Origin: Bacteroidota bacterium
GTDB taxonomy: Bacteria > Bacteroidota > Bacteroidia > Bacteroidales > Porphyromonadaceae
Reading direction: 5' to 3'
DNA: 64,000 bases
NCBI GenBank assembly: GCA_023396255.1
Contig: JAEWWU010000004.1
Coordinates: 1-64,000 of the forward strand
Made by a program: the position numbers and the translations under genes. Numbering within the stretch: the stretch's first letter is position 1; each line of letters opens with the position of its first letter. Shown piece by piece: positions 25,475-34,571 of this stretch. The notes under the pieces are model-generated. The model was not told the origin of the DNA, did not search any database, and saw only the letters and a list, made by a program, of their open reading frames with translations.

Positions 25475-26029
25475 ATGGATTCTACAACTCTTGTTTTTTT
25501 GGCTGACGGATTTGAAGAATTGGAGGCTATTGCCATCATTGACATTCTTCGTAGAGCAAATATTTCTGTCCAAACCGTATCAATTACAGAGAATCGTTCT
25601 GTCATTGGTGCACACAATGTCCCTTTAATAGCAGACACCACACTCCATCAGTTGCCCGTAAATATACAACCTCAAGCCATCATACTGCCTGGTGGTATGC
25701 CTGGGGCTCTCAATTTGGCAAACTCTAAACCTCTCTTGCAACTCATCCAATCACAGAACAAAGCACAAAGGCTTTTAGCTGCCATTTGTGCAGCTCCCAC
25801 AGTTCTTGCCAAAGCCGGGGTCGGTGTAAATGAGGTTATAGCCACTTGTTACCCAGGCTTTGAAGAGCAAATGACGGGATTTACCTTAGAGGAATCCGAA
25901 GTGGTAAACAGCCACCATTTTATAACTGCACAAGGACCTGCATTTGCAATTCCTTTTGCTTTGGCTATTGTTGCACGCTTGTGCGGTCAAGAATGTACCG
26001 AAGAAGTAAAACAAGGAATGCTTCTGTAA
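25475..26029 (+). CDS. DJ-1/PfpI family protein
   Basis: 184 residues, the full length of a DJ-1/YajL protein. Conserved Glu17 (DGFEELEAIA) and nucleophile-elbow Cys105 (AAICAAPTVL) match human DJ-1 Glu18 and Cys106; PGGMPGALNL aligns with PGGNLGAQNL. The C-terminal segment GPAFAIPFALAIV is also typical. Likely role is protection from reactive carbonyls or oxidative stress; the biochemical activity of the family is debated. It is the last gene of the pdxJ-exbBD-tonB run, closed by a bidirectional terminator. Confidence 0.9.
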   Translation: MDSTTLVFLADGFEELEAIAIIDILRRANISVQTVSITENRSVIGAHNVPLIADTTLHQLPVNIQPQAIILPGGMPGALNLANSKPLLQLIQSQNKAQRLLAAICAAPTVLAKAGVGVNEVIATCYPGFEEQMTGFTLEESEVVNSHHFITAQGPAFAIPFALAIVARLCGQECTEEVKQGMLL

Positions 26030-26055
26030 ACTTCCTGGCAATCAAAGAAGAAAAA

Positions 26056-26079
26056 CGGATCCCAAAATTTTGGGGTCCG
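26056..26079. terminator. Bidirectional terminator
   Basis: CGGATCCCAAAA and its near-complement TTTTGGGGTCCG form the stem, with T runs on both strands. It lies between the converging DJ-1 gene and the outer-membrane protein gene. Confidence 0.88.
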
Positions 26080-26179
26080 TTTTTCTTGGTATTAGTGTTG
26101 GATAATTTCCTGTCAGATTTTTCTCGGATAAAGGAAAGGATAGATGGGAAATCCCCGTCAGCTCTCTACATAACCTTTA

Positions 26180-28957
26180 TTAGTGAAAACCTCCCATAGG
26201 AGGTATTGGACCTTGGCGCATATCGCTTTTAGAGCCTCCGTTGGCGAATATATTGAATCTATAAATGAAGTGAAGCATAATCGAGCGCCCTAAACTATTG
26301 GTCTCTGTATCTATAATAGCAGCAGAAGTTACAACTCTGGAGATATTGGTACTTCTGTTTAGGATATCGTATGCCTTAAGGCGCAAAGTAGCTGTATTCT
26401 GCCAAAAGGAATAAGAGATAGAAGTATCCCAATTAAGCACATTGCTCTTATATCCAGAACTATAACCGGCATTGGTAGAATATGTAATGTCAGTATCCAA
26501 TTTTATGTTCCAAGGAAGGCTGATAGTTACATCTCCACCAACTCCCCAATCCCAAGAACGAGTCGTTCCATATTGCACCAAAGAGTTAAGAGCATATTGA
26601 TATCCTACATTGGCTTTGGTACGAAGGTACAACCAATCATTAGTATAAGAGAGCGACAGCATTTCGTTGGAAACAAGACTCTGTATCACATTGGTTTGAC
26701 CATTGATAACACTTTTGGGGACACTATATATGTTGCGGGTATTCAACCCCAGAGTAATTGCTCGAGAAATGAGGGGCGTACTGAATGTACCAAACATTCT
26801 CACCCCATAGGTATAAGGAGTATTAAGATATGTAGTGGTACTTTTACCTGTAGTTGCATCAATCGTACTACTGGTTATGACTTCATTTTGACGCAGATAA
26901 AGATGGGCATTGAGAGAAAGACTCTGTTGTGTTTTGGGGATAAATGTACGAAACATCACTCCCAGCCCGTGCTGATAAATAGGAGACAAATTTGGATTAC
27001 CGATGACAGTATTCAAACTATTTGAGAAATCGGGAGTAGAAAACATTTGGCTTGCATTGGGCGTTTGTGCAAAACTCCAATAACGGAGACGAAGAGATGT
27101 CTGTTTATTAGGTTCATACCTAAAATTCAGTGTTGGAGAATAAAACCAATGCCATTTAGACAGCATCGTCTGATTTCCTAGTAAAAGCTGTGAGGTATTC
27201 ATCTGTGTAGGACTGACATTCACTCCTGCCGTGAAGTCATACTTGCTTCCGTACCACTTAAGATGTATTCCTCCCTCTACAGCAGTCAGCCTGTTTGTCA
27301 TTTCAATAGATTGTGTAGGTTGAGAGCCGTCCTGCGTAAGCTGTACTTCTCTCAACGAATTACGGAACTCTTGTTTCAGTTGGATTTTGGCTTGCAACAA
27401 CATATTAGAGGTGAGTGGTTCCACAAAATTGAGGCGAGTTCGATATTCCATTGAGTTACTATTAGTCAATTGATCCTGCCATTGGGTATTCGTCAGTCCG
27501 TCCGCCACAGTCATCAAATTAGAAAGCGTTTTGCTTTGTCCGTTAGTATTGCGGTAATTGACATCGAGCATAGCACTAAAGGTACGCCCGACATCATTCA
27601 ACTGATGGCTAAAAACAGAACGGAGCCCGGAAGCAACCAACCGACTTGTCGAGGTTCCCTCGGTGTTTCCTCTATTGAGAGACTCTTGATTTTCTCCAAG
27701 GGTACTATACGCTGAATTGAAAACACTACTACGAAAATTTAAGTGAAGCATTGGACGAATATTTAACTCTGTCCTATCGCTTGGCTTCCACTTAAAGAAC
27801 CCATCTACTCCCCCATCGTGCATCCGGGTCAGGTTAGACATCTGGCTATGGGTAAATGTACTTCCCCCATTTGCCAAGAAAGTTTCTGTCAAGGACTTGG
27901 CTTCGAGATTATTTTGTGTAAATCCGTAACGAGTGTTTCCATTTAACTCCCATTCGGATGAAGGCATCCACGTTCCATTAAAGCCGATATTGGAAGATGT
28001 ATTAATTCCTCCAGAAGGCATATTGTTGGGAGAGAAGCCTCCACCAGGTCCTCCTCTTCTGTCCCCTTGACCTCCGAGATTGTTATTATTCCCTCCTGTA
28101 TCTATATCCTCCAACCCTTGGTTATTGGTATTATTGCTGCTTGCAAGAAGACTCCACTGCGAAGTGTCTGTAAATCGGTTATAAATTCCATTGACTTCAT
28201 ATCTATTATCCAACCCATACCCCGCAAAAGCACTTCCAAATGTACCCTTCTTGGAGCCCAATTTGGTGGTTAGGTTGATTACTGTTTGCTCATCATCGTC
28301 ATCAAATCCGGTTAGGCGAGCCTGATCACTTTTTTGAGAAAGCACTTCCAGTTTACTGATCAACTCTGCTGGCAAATTTTTTGTAGCCACCGTAGGATCA
28401 CCGGCAAAAAACTCCTTTCCATCAATCATTATCTTAGAAACAGTTTCCCCATTAATGGTGATGGAACCATTACTCCCAATTTCAGCTCCGGGTAAACGCT
28501 TAATCAACTCTTCCAAAGTCGCACCCGCCGAGAGTTTATAACTGTCTGCGTTAAACACCAAGGTATCTCCCTTTACTGTTATTTCGGCAGCTTTTCCTGT
28601 TACAACCACTGCATCCAATAGTTCCCCTTCATCCATCTTTATTGTTTCTACTGTTGTATTTTTAGTCACTGTAATAGTCTTTACACAGTCACTATACCCT
28701 ACAAAAGAGACCTTAAAGGTGTAAGTTCCTGATGGGACTCCGGTTATGTTAAACCGACCATTGCCATTAGTTGTCATACCTTTGAAAAACCCATCTGCCT
28801 GAAGTACCACATTAGCCCCCGGTAGCGGGGCCGATTCTGAGTCGTGCACAGTACCAGAAACGGAAAAAGTACTCTGCGCTTGCACGTTCCCTGGAAGTAG
28901 CAAACACAAGGTCATCCACAAAAGCGTGAAAAGCGTTGATAAATTGGTTCTTGTCAT
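26180..28957 (-). CDS. TonB-dependent outer-membrane beta-barrel protein
   Basis: 925 residues. A signal peptide (~1-27, VQAQ) precedes a CarboxypepD_reg-like domain (~31-112, PLPGANVVLQADGFFKG, NITGVPSGTYTFKVSF). A plug-like domain follows (~113-230, LEELIKRLPGAEI, INGETVSKIMIDGKEFFAG), then a long barrel of the OMP_b-brl_3 type. An Asn/Gly-rich loop (about residues 288-320) and a Gly/Pro tail ending MGGFH are typical of this Bacteroidetes subfamily. It lacks an adjacent SusD gene. The substrate is unknown. Confidence 0.85.
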   Translation of the reverse strand: MTRTNLSTLFTLLWMTLCLLLPGNVQAQSTFSVSGTVHDSESAPLPGANVVLQADGFFKGMTTNGNGRFNITGVPSGTYTFKVSFVGYSDCVKTITVTKNTTVETIKMDEGELLDAVVVTGKAAEITVKGDTLVFNADSYKLSAGATLEELIKRLPGAEIGSNGSITINGETVSKIMIDGKEFFAGDPTVATKNLPAELISKLEVLSQKSDQARLTGFDDDDEQTVINLTTKLGSKKGTFGSAFAGYGLDNRYEVNGIYNRFTDTSQWSLLASSNNTNNQGLEDIDTGGNNNNLGGQGDRRGGPGGGFSPNNMPSGGINTSSNIGFNGTWMPSSEWELNGNTRYGFTQNNLEAKSLTETFLANGGSTFTHSQMSNLTRMHDGGVDGFFKWKPSDRTELNIRPMLHLNFRSSVFNSAYSTLGENQESLNRGNTEGTSTSRLVASGLRSVFSHQLNDVGRTFSAMLDVNYRNTNGQSKTLSNLMTVADGLTNTQWQDQLTNSNSMEYRTRLNFVEPLTSNMLLQAKIQLKQEFRNSLREVQLTQDGSQPTQSIEMTNRLTAVEGGIHLKWYGSKYDFTAGVNVSPTQMNTSQLLLGNQTMLSKWHWFYSPTLNFRYEPNKQTSLRLRYWSFAQTPNASQMFSTPDFSNSLNTVIGNPNLSPIYQHGLGVMFRTFIPKTQQSLSLNAHLYLRQNEVITSSTIDATTGKSTTTYLNTPYTYGVRMFGTFSTPLISRAITLGLNTRNIYSVPKSVINGQTNVIQSLVSNEMLSLSYTNDWLYLRTKANVGYQYALNSLVQYGTTRSWDWGVGGDVTISLPWNIKLDTDITYSTNAGYSSGYKSNVLNWDTSISYSFWQNTATLRLKAYDILNRSTNISRVVTSAAIIDTETNSLGRSIMLHFIYRFNIFANGGSKSDMRQGPIPPMGGFH

Positions 28958-29119
28958 AATTATTTCGATTCTATCTTAAACACCCTCTTTGACATTTCTC
29001 AAAGCCTTTGGTTTATTGTCCGATCTTTTTTCGCATAAAAAAGGCTCCAATTGAAGCCATTCAACCCTAAAAGGACAGAAAGAAGAACAATCCTTTCTCT
29101 ACAGCTTCTTCCTAAAAAT

Positions 29120-29127
29120 TATCTTTG
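29120..29127 (+). promoter_or_regulatory. dgt promoter -7 box
   Basis: TATCTTTG, 34 bp before the preferred dgt ATG at 29162. The in-frame ATGs at 29051 and 29132 lie before or at the expected transcription start, which decides for 29162. Confidence 0.65.
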
Positions 29128-29161
29128 CACTATGAAAGCAAAAAACATTTGTCCCTCAATA

Positions 29162-30505
29162 ATGAGATGGGACCAGCTATTATGCGATGACCGCTTTGGG
29201 CAAGATCCGGAAGGGATCGAAAACAGCCAACTCGCGACCTCGCATAAGCGAACCGATTTTGAAAGAGATTACGATCGGATCATCTTCTCTGCCCCTTTCA
29301 GAAGGCTTCAGAATAAAGCGCAAATCTTTCCTCTTCCCGGAAAGATCTTCGTCCACAACAGACTTACACATAGTTTGGAAGTTAGTTGCGTAGGGCGTTC
29401 TCTTGGGAATTGCATTGCCGAAGGTTTATCCGAAAGGTACAACACCCCCTATCACGAATGGAGACATATAGCAGCAATTGTTTCGGCAGCTTGTTTGGCC
29501 CACGACATTGGTAATCCTCCTTTTGGTCATAGTGGTGAGAGGGCTATTAGATCTTATTTCACCGAAGGTAATGGAGGAAAATGGGAAAAAGCTATAAGGA
29601 AAGAAGGAATGCCTTGGGAAGATTTTGTCTACTATGAAGGTAACGCCAATGCCCTACGCCTGTTAACTCACCAATTTAGAGGAAGGCGTCCCGGTGGCTT
29701 TGCGCTTACCTATACCACTCTTGCAGCAATGGTTAAGTACCCTTGGGAATCGGGATTAGCCAAGGAAAAGCATAAGTTTGGATTCTTTGCTACCGAAAAA
29801 AAGACTTATCAACAAATTGCCAAACGTTTGGGGTTATTACAACAAGACTCGTCTTTACTCTCCTACGCAAGGCACCCATTGGTCTACCTTATGGAAGCTG
29901 CCGACGACATTTGCTACCAAATTATGGATCTGGAAGATGCTTACAAGCTGCGCATCTTAACATTCGGTGAAGTTTCGGATCTTTTGCTTAGTTTCTTCGA
30001 CGCCCACGAAACCTCCTCCATTGCATCGCGAGCTAGAAACATTCGAGACAACAACGAACGAATTGCTTTTTTACGCTCCAAAGCCATCAACAAACTGACA
30101 GAAGCTTGTGCAGAAGTTTTTCTCTCGAACGAAAATGATCTGCTACAAGGAAAATGGATCAATGGATTGGTTTCCAAACTACCATCAACTCTGAAACAAG
30201 CATATATGAGTTGTAGCCAAGTGGCAAAAAGCAAAGTTTACACAGCCCAAGAGGTTATTGATGTGGAGTTGGCAGGACACCGCATATTCGGAGAACTCAT
30301 AGATCGTGTTATGCACTCTCTTTTGCACCCCGAGCAAAGCTACAGCCGCACTTTACTGAGCTATGTCAGCAGCCAATACAATACGGAAGAAATCTCCACG
30401 TATGGAAAACTAATGTGTACATTGGACTACATATCAGGAATGACTGATGTTTTTGCTCTTGATATCTACCGACGTATAACCGGTATGAGTTTGCCTGCCA
30501 TCTAA
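29162..30505 (+). CDS. dgt: Deoxyguanosinetriphosphate triphosphohydrolase-like protein
   Basis: 447 residues from 29162 (MRWDQLLCDDRFGQ), where Bacteroidales relatives begin. It is an HD-domain phosphohydrolase: His70 in HNRLTHSLEV, the HD pair His114-Asp115 in LAHDIGNPPFGHSGE, and a late conserved Asp in MEAADDICYQIMDLEDA. The family removes triphosphate from dNTPs, classically dGTP to deoxyguanosine. Some members limit phage replication, but this one has a core-gene context. It has its own promoter and no co-directional partner close downstream. Confidence 0.9.
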   Translation: MRWDQLLCDDRFGQDPEGIENSQLATSHKRTDFERDYDRIIFSAPFRRLQNKAQIFPLPGKIFVHNRLTHSLEVSCVGRSLGNCIAEGLSERYNTPYHEWRHIAAIVSAACLAHDIGNPPFGHSGERAIRSYFTEGNGGKWEKAIRKEGMPWEDFVYYEGNANALRLLTHQFRGRRPGGFALTYTTLAAMVKYPWESGLAKEKHKFGFFATEKKTYQQIAKRLGLLQQDSSLLSYARHPLVYLMEAADDICYQIMDLEDAYKLRILTFGEVSDLLLSFFDAHETSSIASRARNIRDNNERIAFLRSKAINKLTEACAEVFLSNENDLLQGKWINGLVSKLPSTLKQAYMSCSQVAKSKVYTAQEVIDVELAGHRIFGELIDRVMHSLLHPEQSYSRTLLSYVSSQYNTEEISTYGKLMCTLDYISGMTDVFALDIYRRITGMSLPAI

Positions 30506-30600
30506 AAAATCAACGAGCCTGCAACAAAGAAAACCATTCGCCTTCAAAAGAAAGCATACAAATGATCTTCGGAGAATACCCTAAAATTTCTGAAAGGGAG

Positions 30601-30629
30601 TCAATTGGTTTTCTCAGAAAACCAATTGA
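30601..30629. repeat. 29-bp near-perfect palindrome
   Basis: Arms TCAATTGGTTTTCT (30601-30614) and AGAAAACCAATTGA (30616-30629) are exact complements around one central base. There is no T run, so it is not an ordinary terminator; the one-base centre suggests a protein-binding dyad. Confidence 0.75.
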
Positions 30630-30687
30630 TTGTCTAAAGGTAAAGGAGAGATCTCTCAAAAGTCAATTAGTATTCAAGTAAAGTCCA

Positions 30688-30798
30688 CCGAACAAACATT
30701 TATCCGCAGCAAGGTGAACAAGTATCCGTAGTGAATTGAAAACTATCCACAACCAAGCGGACAGGTGTTCGTAATCAAACGAATGAGAGTTATGATTG
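30688..30798. repeat. Degenerate ~22-nt tandem repeats
   Basis: Successive units at 30688, 30711, 30733, 30755 and 30777 share an approximate pattern AANNGAACANNTATCCGTAGT with many differences. Periodicity is about 22 nt. It may be a decayed tandem array like those inside Porphyromonas MITEs, but similarity between units is low. Confidence 0.35.
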
Positions 30799-31128
30799 TT
30801 CGCAGTTGAGAGAAGCAAAGAAAGAGAGTATTTGTATCTACCCTCAGAGAAAAAGAAGCACGGACTCTTACCAATCAGGGATCAAGGGATTATGCTTTGT
30901 TCGTACTGATATTCGTAATAAACTATCCAAGCAATGAAAATAGTGCAATCCCTTTATTACATCCTTTGTCAAATTGAGGAAAATGCCATCTCGCCAACAA
31001 TTATTACCTATCTTCCGTCTCTGTCCGGTAGTTCACCTCTCAAAAGGATCTACAATATTTTGCCTCCAAAAAGTTCTATGTTTATGGGAAGTTCTGTGGG
31101 TATTCTATTAACCTAACAAAGAATATTT

Positions 31129-31136
31129 TATCTTTG
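31129..31136 (+). promoter_or_regulatory. Antiporter promoter -7 box
   Basis: TATCTTTG, 63 bp upstream of the antiporter ATG at 31200. Confidence 0.6.
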
Positions 31137-31199
31137 TAGAGAACGATCTTTTGGGGAAATTCGGCATTTACAAATGGAATAAAATCGACACAAATACAG

Positions 31200-32852
31200 A
31201 TGAAAATAGAACTTCTCCTCTTAGGAGCATCCGTACTCATCTTCAGTGGTATTCTTTTCGGAAAGGTAGGTAATAAATTTGGGATACCCGCACTATTACT
31301 CTTTCTCATTACCGGGATGCTCTTCGGTGAAGATGGCGTTGGGATACGGTTTCAAAGTATGCATACAGCTCAGTATGTAGGTACGGTAGCCCTCACCATT
31401 ATTCTATTTACCGGGGGGATGGGAACGCATATTTCCGGAATTAGGCCCATTCTCAAAGAAGGGCTTATGCTTAGTACAGTAGGAGTTATTCTGACTACTT
31501 TCTTTACCGGTCTCTTCATCTATTGGATTACAGGGCAACTTTTCAGTAGTTTAACCTTTTCCCTTCCATTATCCTTCCTTTTGGCAGCGACTATGTCCAG
31601 TACAGATAGTGCCAGCGTTTTTGCCATCCTACGTTCGCAAAACATTCAACTCAAGCAAAACCTCAAGCCTGTATTGGAATTGGAAAGCGGGAGCAATGAC
31701 CCTATGGCCTATATGCTCACAACGGCTTTAATCGGGTATATCAGTTTGTCGGATGCAAACGTAGATGCTCTGCAAATAGGATTTCAATTCACAACTCAAT
31801 TTTTAGTTGGAGGGTTACTCGGCTTTGTAATGGGATACTTATCTGTGTGGATATTGAACCATCTGCGCATACATAACGATGAACTTTATCCCATCACACT
31901 ATTGTGTCTTGTTTTGGCTACATATAGCATCACAGCCATATTGAAGGGAAATGGTTTTTTAGCGGTTTATATTATGGGGCTCATAGTAGGCAACAAACGA
32001 ATCGAAAAAAATCGCACCATACACTCATTCTTCGATGGTATTACGTGGCTGCTACAAATTATTTTGTTCATTCTCTTAGGATTGTTGGTTAATCCGCACG
32101 AAATGATACACATAGCTGTTCCGGCCCTAACCATAGGTCTTTTGATGATGTTTGTGGCACGACCTGCTGCCGTTTTCCTCTCCCTTTTACCTCTTAGGAA
32201 ATTAAGCCAAAAAGCTCGCCTATTCATCTCTTGGGTGGGACTGAGAGGTGCGGCCCCCATTTTGTTTGCCACTTATCCTTATATACATACTGTTCCCAAC
32301 TCGGAACACATTTTTAACATTGTATTCTTCGTAACTATCCTATCTCTAATTTTCCAAGGTATGACCATAAAACCGTTGGCTGTTAAACTTGGTTTGGCAC
32401 AACCCGCACCCGCCGAGGGCTTTTTTATCGGCGTCGAAATTCCGGAAGAAACCGGCACCCAGATGGAAGAGCGTATCATCACCGAACGAATGCTCCAGAA
32501 AGGAAATAAGTTAAAAGAATTGGAAATAGAAAAAGATGAATTAATTATTCTTGTCAATCGCAAGAGCCATTATATAATACCTAAAGGAGATCTTCGTTTA
32601 CACGTCAATGATGTGCTGCTCATTGTTTCACCCAAAACAGTAGATACACCTACGAATTTCAAACAGATAACGGAAAACAATCTGATAAATCGAATAAAAA
32701 GATCTCTTAATCAATACACATCCACCAAAGATACCTCAAAAGAGCCCATACCTATCTCAGTTTCCCAATTGAGCAAAAAAGCAAAGGCTGTAGAGGAAAG
32801 ACAACAATACGACAAACCCCTACAACCTGAAAACTCCTATAAACCGGAATAA
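31200..32852 (+). CDS. Potassium/proton antiporter (CPA family with RCK_C domain)
   Basis: 550 residues. About 12 membrane helices fill residues 1-395, with the exchanger motifs TDSASVFAIL and ELESGSNDPMAY, the Asp of which is the likely ion-binding residue, and WVGLRGAAPILFATYP. A cytoplasmic RCK_C/TrkA_C-like domain follows (about 405-485, NKLKELEIEKDELIILVNR, VNDVLLIVSP), typical of NhaP2/CvrA-type K+/H+ antiporters. The last ~50 residues are a charged, probably disordered tail. Likely function is K+ and pH homeostasis. Its stop is only 5 bp from the stop of the converging next gene. Confidence 0.88.
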   Translation: MKIELLLLGASVLIFSGILFGKVGNKFGIPALLLFLITGMLFGEDGVGIRFQSMHTAQYVGTVALTIILFTGGMGTHISGIRPILKEGLMLSTVGVILTTFFTGLFIYWITGQLFSSLTFSLPLSFLLAATMSSTDSASVFAILRSQNIQLKQNLKPVLELESGSNDPMAYMLTTALIGYISLSDANVDALQIGFQFTTQFLVGGLLGFVMGYLSVWILNHLRIHNDELYPITLLCLVLATYSITAILKGNGFLAVYIMGLIVGNKRIEKNRTIHSFFDGITWLLQIILFILLGLLVNPHEMIHIAVPALTIGLLMMFVARPAAVFLSLLPLRKLSQKARLFISWVGLRGAAPILFATYPYIHTVPNSEHIFNIVFFVTILSLIFQGMTIKPLAVKLGLAQPAPAEGFFIGVEIPEETGTQMEERIITERMLQKGNKLKELEIEKDELIILVNRKSHYIIPKGDLRLHVNDVLLIVSPKTVDTPTNFKQITENNLINRIKRSLNQYTSTKDTSKEPIPISVSQLSKKAKAVEERQQYDKPLQPENSYKPE

Positions 32853-32857
32853 AAGAA

Positions 32858-34543
32858 CTACGACCTTAGGTAACGCTTACATAACTCTCGAGCTTGTTCC
32901 AAATCTTGTGCTCGGTTCGGATTCATAGGATACTCATCTAGAGTCGGCAAACGAAGTTTTTTCCCTTCTGGAACGATATTGGGGTTGGCAATCACTTTTC
33001 TATTAACCAAGTAGATATAAACCCAGAAATTATTATGCCCCAGATGCTCTCGAGCATACGATGATAAAGTACGCCCCTTTTTTGTTACCACAAAACAAGG
33101 TTTCTGTTCTTGTCGTTGTAAAGGTTTGCTCTCAGCTGCAGAAGGTTTCTTTGCTACTTGTTCATTTGGGGGCACAACACGGCGTTTTTCAACATCTGGC
33201 TCTTCTGCCTCAGATAAAACTTTTTGCTCTTCTTGTTTAGTTTCAAAAAGCGACACCACCGAATCAATCGACTGTTCCAAAGGATGACTCGGAACATAGA
33301 GAGGGCGTTCTTCATCGAAAATAATGGTTGGCTGAGGGAGATTTCTGTCACTACTTTCCTTTTTAATAGAAAGAAGAGTTCCATTTATATTTAACCACCA
33401 ATACAGGACAGGAAGCAAAGCCAATAATCCAACAATCAACATCACAAAAAAAATCCGACGAGGTAAAGAACGTCTCTTTCTTCTCTGGTCTTTGGATTTA
33501 TTGTTTCTCAAAGGATGTTTTCCATTCTTTTTGTCGTCATATTGCGAATTCTCCCCCATAGAAAACCTCTTTTGCATAGGCTGCTCTGTTGGAACTTCCG
33601 TTTCTCGAACGGGAAAAACTGTATTATCCAGCCTCTGTAAACTATCCGTTGACTCTTCTTTGGTTACATCCGCTTCCTCCTCAATCCCCCCCCTAAGTTT
33701 CTCTTCTTTTGGAACCTGCAATTCTCCATCTAACAAAGAGCTTTGAGAGCTATTCTGTGTGGTTGGCACTGCCTCTCCTTCATTATTAAGAATGAAAGAG
33801 ACGGGTGAATTAGAATTGCCCTGAAACATTTTCTCCCCAGAATCGATTTCTGCTGATTCACTATTTTTTACATCCCAATCCTTTTGAGGTTCTTCTGTCG
33901 AAGTAGGGATTCTTTCATTCAATTCTTTGGTAGAGAGAAAAGGTGTTCTCCAAGAGCGAACTACAGGGTAAACTTCCTCCAATACGGTTGTCTTAACTTT
34001 CTTCAATGCAGGCCACTCCGATTCTTTATTGAGCAACGTTGGCGAAAACAGTTCAAAAGGCTTATTCACTTGACAAGCAAAACTATCTTCGGGAACAAAG
34101 GTATATGCAATAGTTCCTTCAGGTCGTTCAAAAGGTTCAAACAGTCCCAAACCACTCCACATCAACCTATGTTGCTTGTTTTGGTGCATCAAAAACAGTG
34201 CTCCAATTGCCGAATAAAAAGCATCCAATGTGTCGGGAACCACAGAGGTTGTTGCCTTCAATAGAGTTTTAAGTTGGTCCTGATGGTCTGAATGTGGTAC
34301 ATAATCAATGCGTACAACAATCCGAGGAGGTACCAAAAATCGTTCCGAAGAAGGCAAAATGGCAATAAAATCAGGTTCCTGTTCAGTACTCCAACAACCT
34401 ACGTGAGCCATTATTGTTTTATGTCCAAAAAGCATCCGTTGCTGAATAATCTCAACAAGCTGCTGCCACAGTTTTTCACAAACTTCGCAATCTATTTTAC
34501 TAAAAGCCGAAAGTTGCATCAGCCATTGCTCCGTACTGACCAT
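32858..34543 (-). CDS. HU-like N-terminal domain, membrane segment and LysM-like C-terminus
   Basis: 561 residues. The N-terminal ~85 residues have the outline of an HU/IHF-type fold: a helix-rich start, then HVGCW at the place of the GLG turn and FLVPPRIVVRI like the closing beta-arm. A middle acidic, Ser/Glu-rich part (200-370) follows. A basic stretch precedes one membrane helix (about residues 381-403, IFFVMLIVGLLALLPVLYWW). The periplasmic part ends in a LysM-like domain (about 482-545, CFVVTKKGRTLSSYAREHLG, NIVPEGKKLRLP). The architecture suggests a cytoplasmic HU-like domain tied to a peptidoglycan-binding domain across the membrane. It is the last gene of the nspC-ftsY-rimO operon. 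Function is unknown. Confidence 0.65.
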   Translation of the reverse strand: MVSTEQWLMQLSAFSKIDCEVCEKLWQQLVEIIQQRMLFGHKTIMAHVGCWSTEQEPDFIAILPSSERFLVPPRIVVRIDYVPHSDHQDQLKTLLKATTSVVPDTLDAFYSAIGALFLMHQNKQHRLMWSGLGLFEPFERPEGTIAYTFVPEDSFACQVNKPFELFSPTLLNKESEWPALKKVKTTVLEEVYPVVRSWRTPFLSTKELNERIPTSTEEPQKDWDVKNSESAEIDSGEKMFQGNSNSPVSFILNNEGEAVPTTQNSSQSSLLDGELQVPKEEKLRGGIEEEADVTKEESTDSLQRLDNTVFPVRETEVPTEQPMQKRFSMGENSQYDDKKNGKHPLRNNKSKDQRRKRRSLPRRIFFVMLIVGLLALLPVLYWWLNINGTLLSIKKESSDRNLPQPTIIFDEERPLYVPSHPLEQSIDSVVSLFETKQEEQKVLSEAEEPDVEKRRVVPPNEQVAKKPSAAESKPLQRQEQKPCFVVTKKGRTLSSYAREHLGHNNFWVYIYLVNRKVIANPNIVPEGKKLRLPTLDEYPMNPNRAQDLEQARELCKRYLRS

Positions 34544-34571
34544 AGGAAAGAGGTTTGTTTAGAAAAAACAA

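Larger units (their letters stand above)
30506..31128. other. Intergenic region with palindrome and degenerate repeats
   Basis: No gene is recognised in 620 bp. It holds a 29-bp palindrome (30601-30629) and a run of degenerate ~22-nt units (about 30688-30798). Open frames near 30934-31116 are short and lack family resemblance. Confidence 0.5.

Noticed and set aside
29162..30505. dgt as a phage-defence dGTPase
   Set aside because: Some dGTPases defend against phage, but this one is a standard-length core-type gene with no defence neighbours.
30934..31116. 60-codon frame before the antiporter
   Set aside because: It ends at the antiporter promoter, has no recognisable family, and could be chance.
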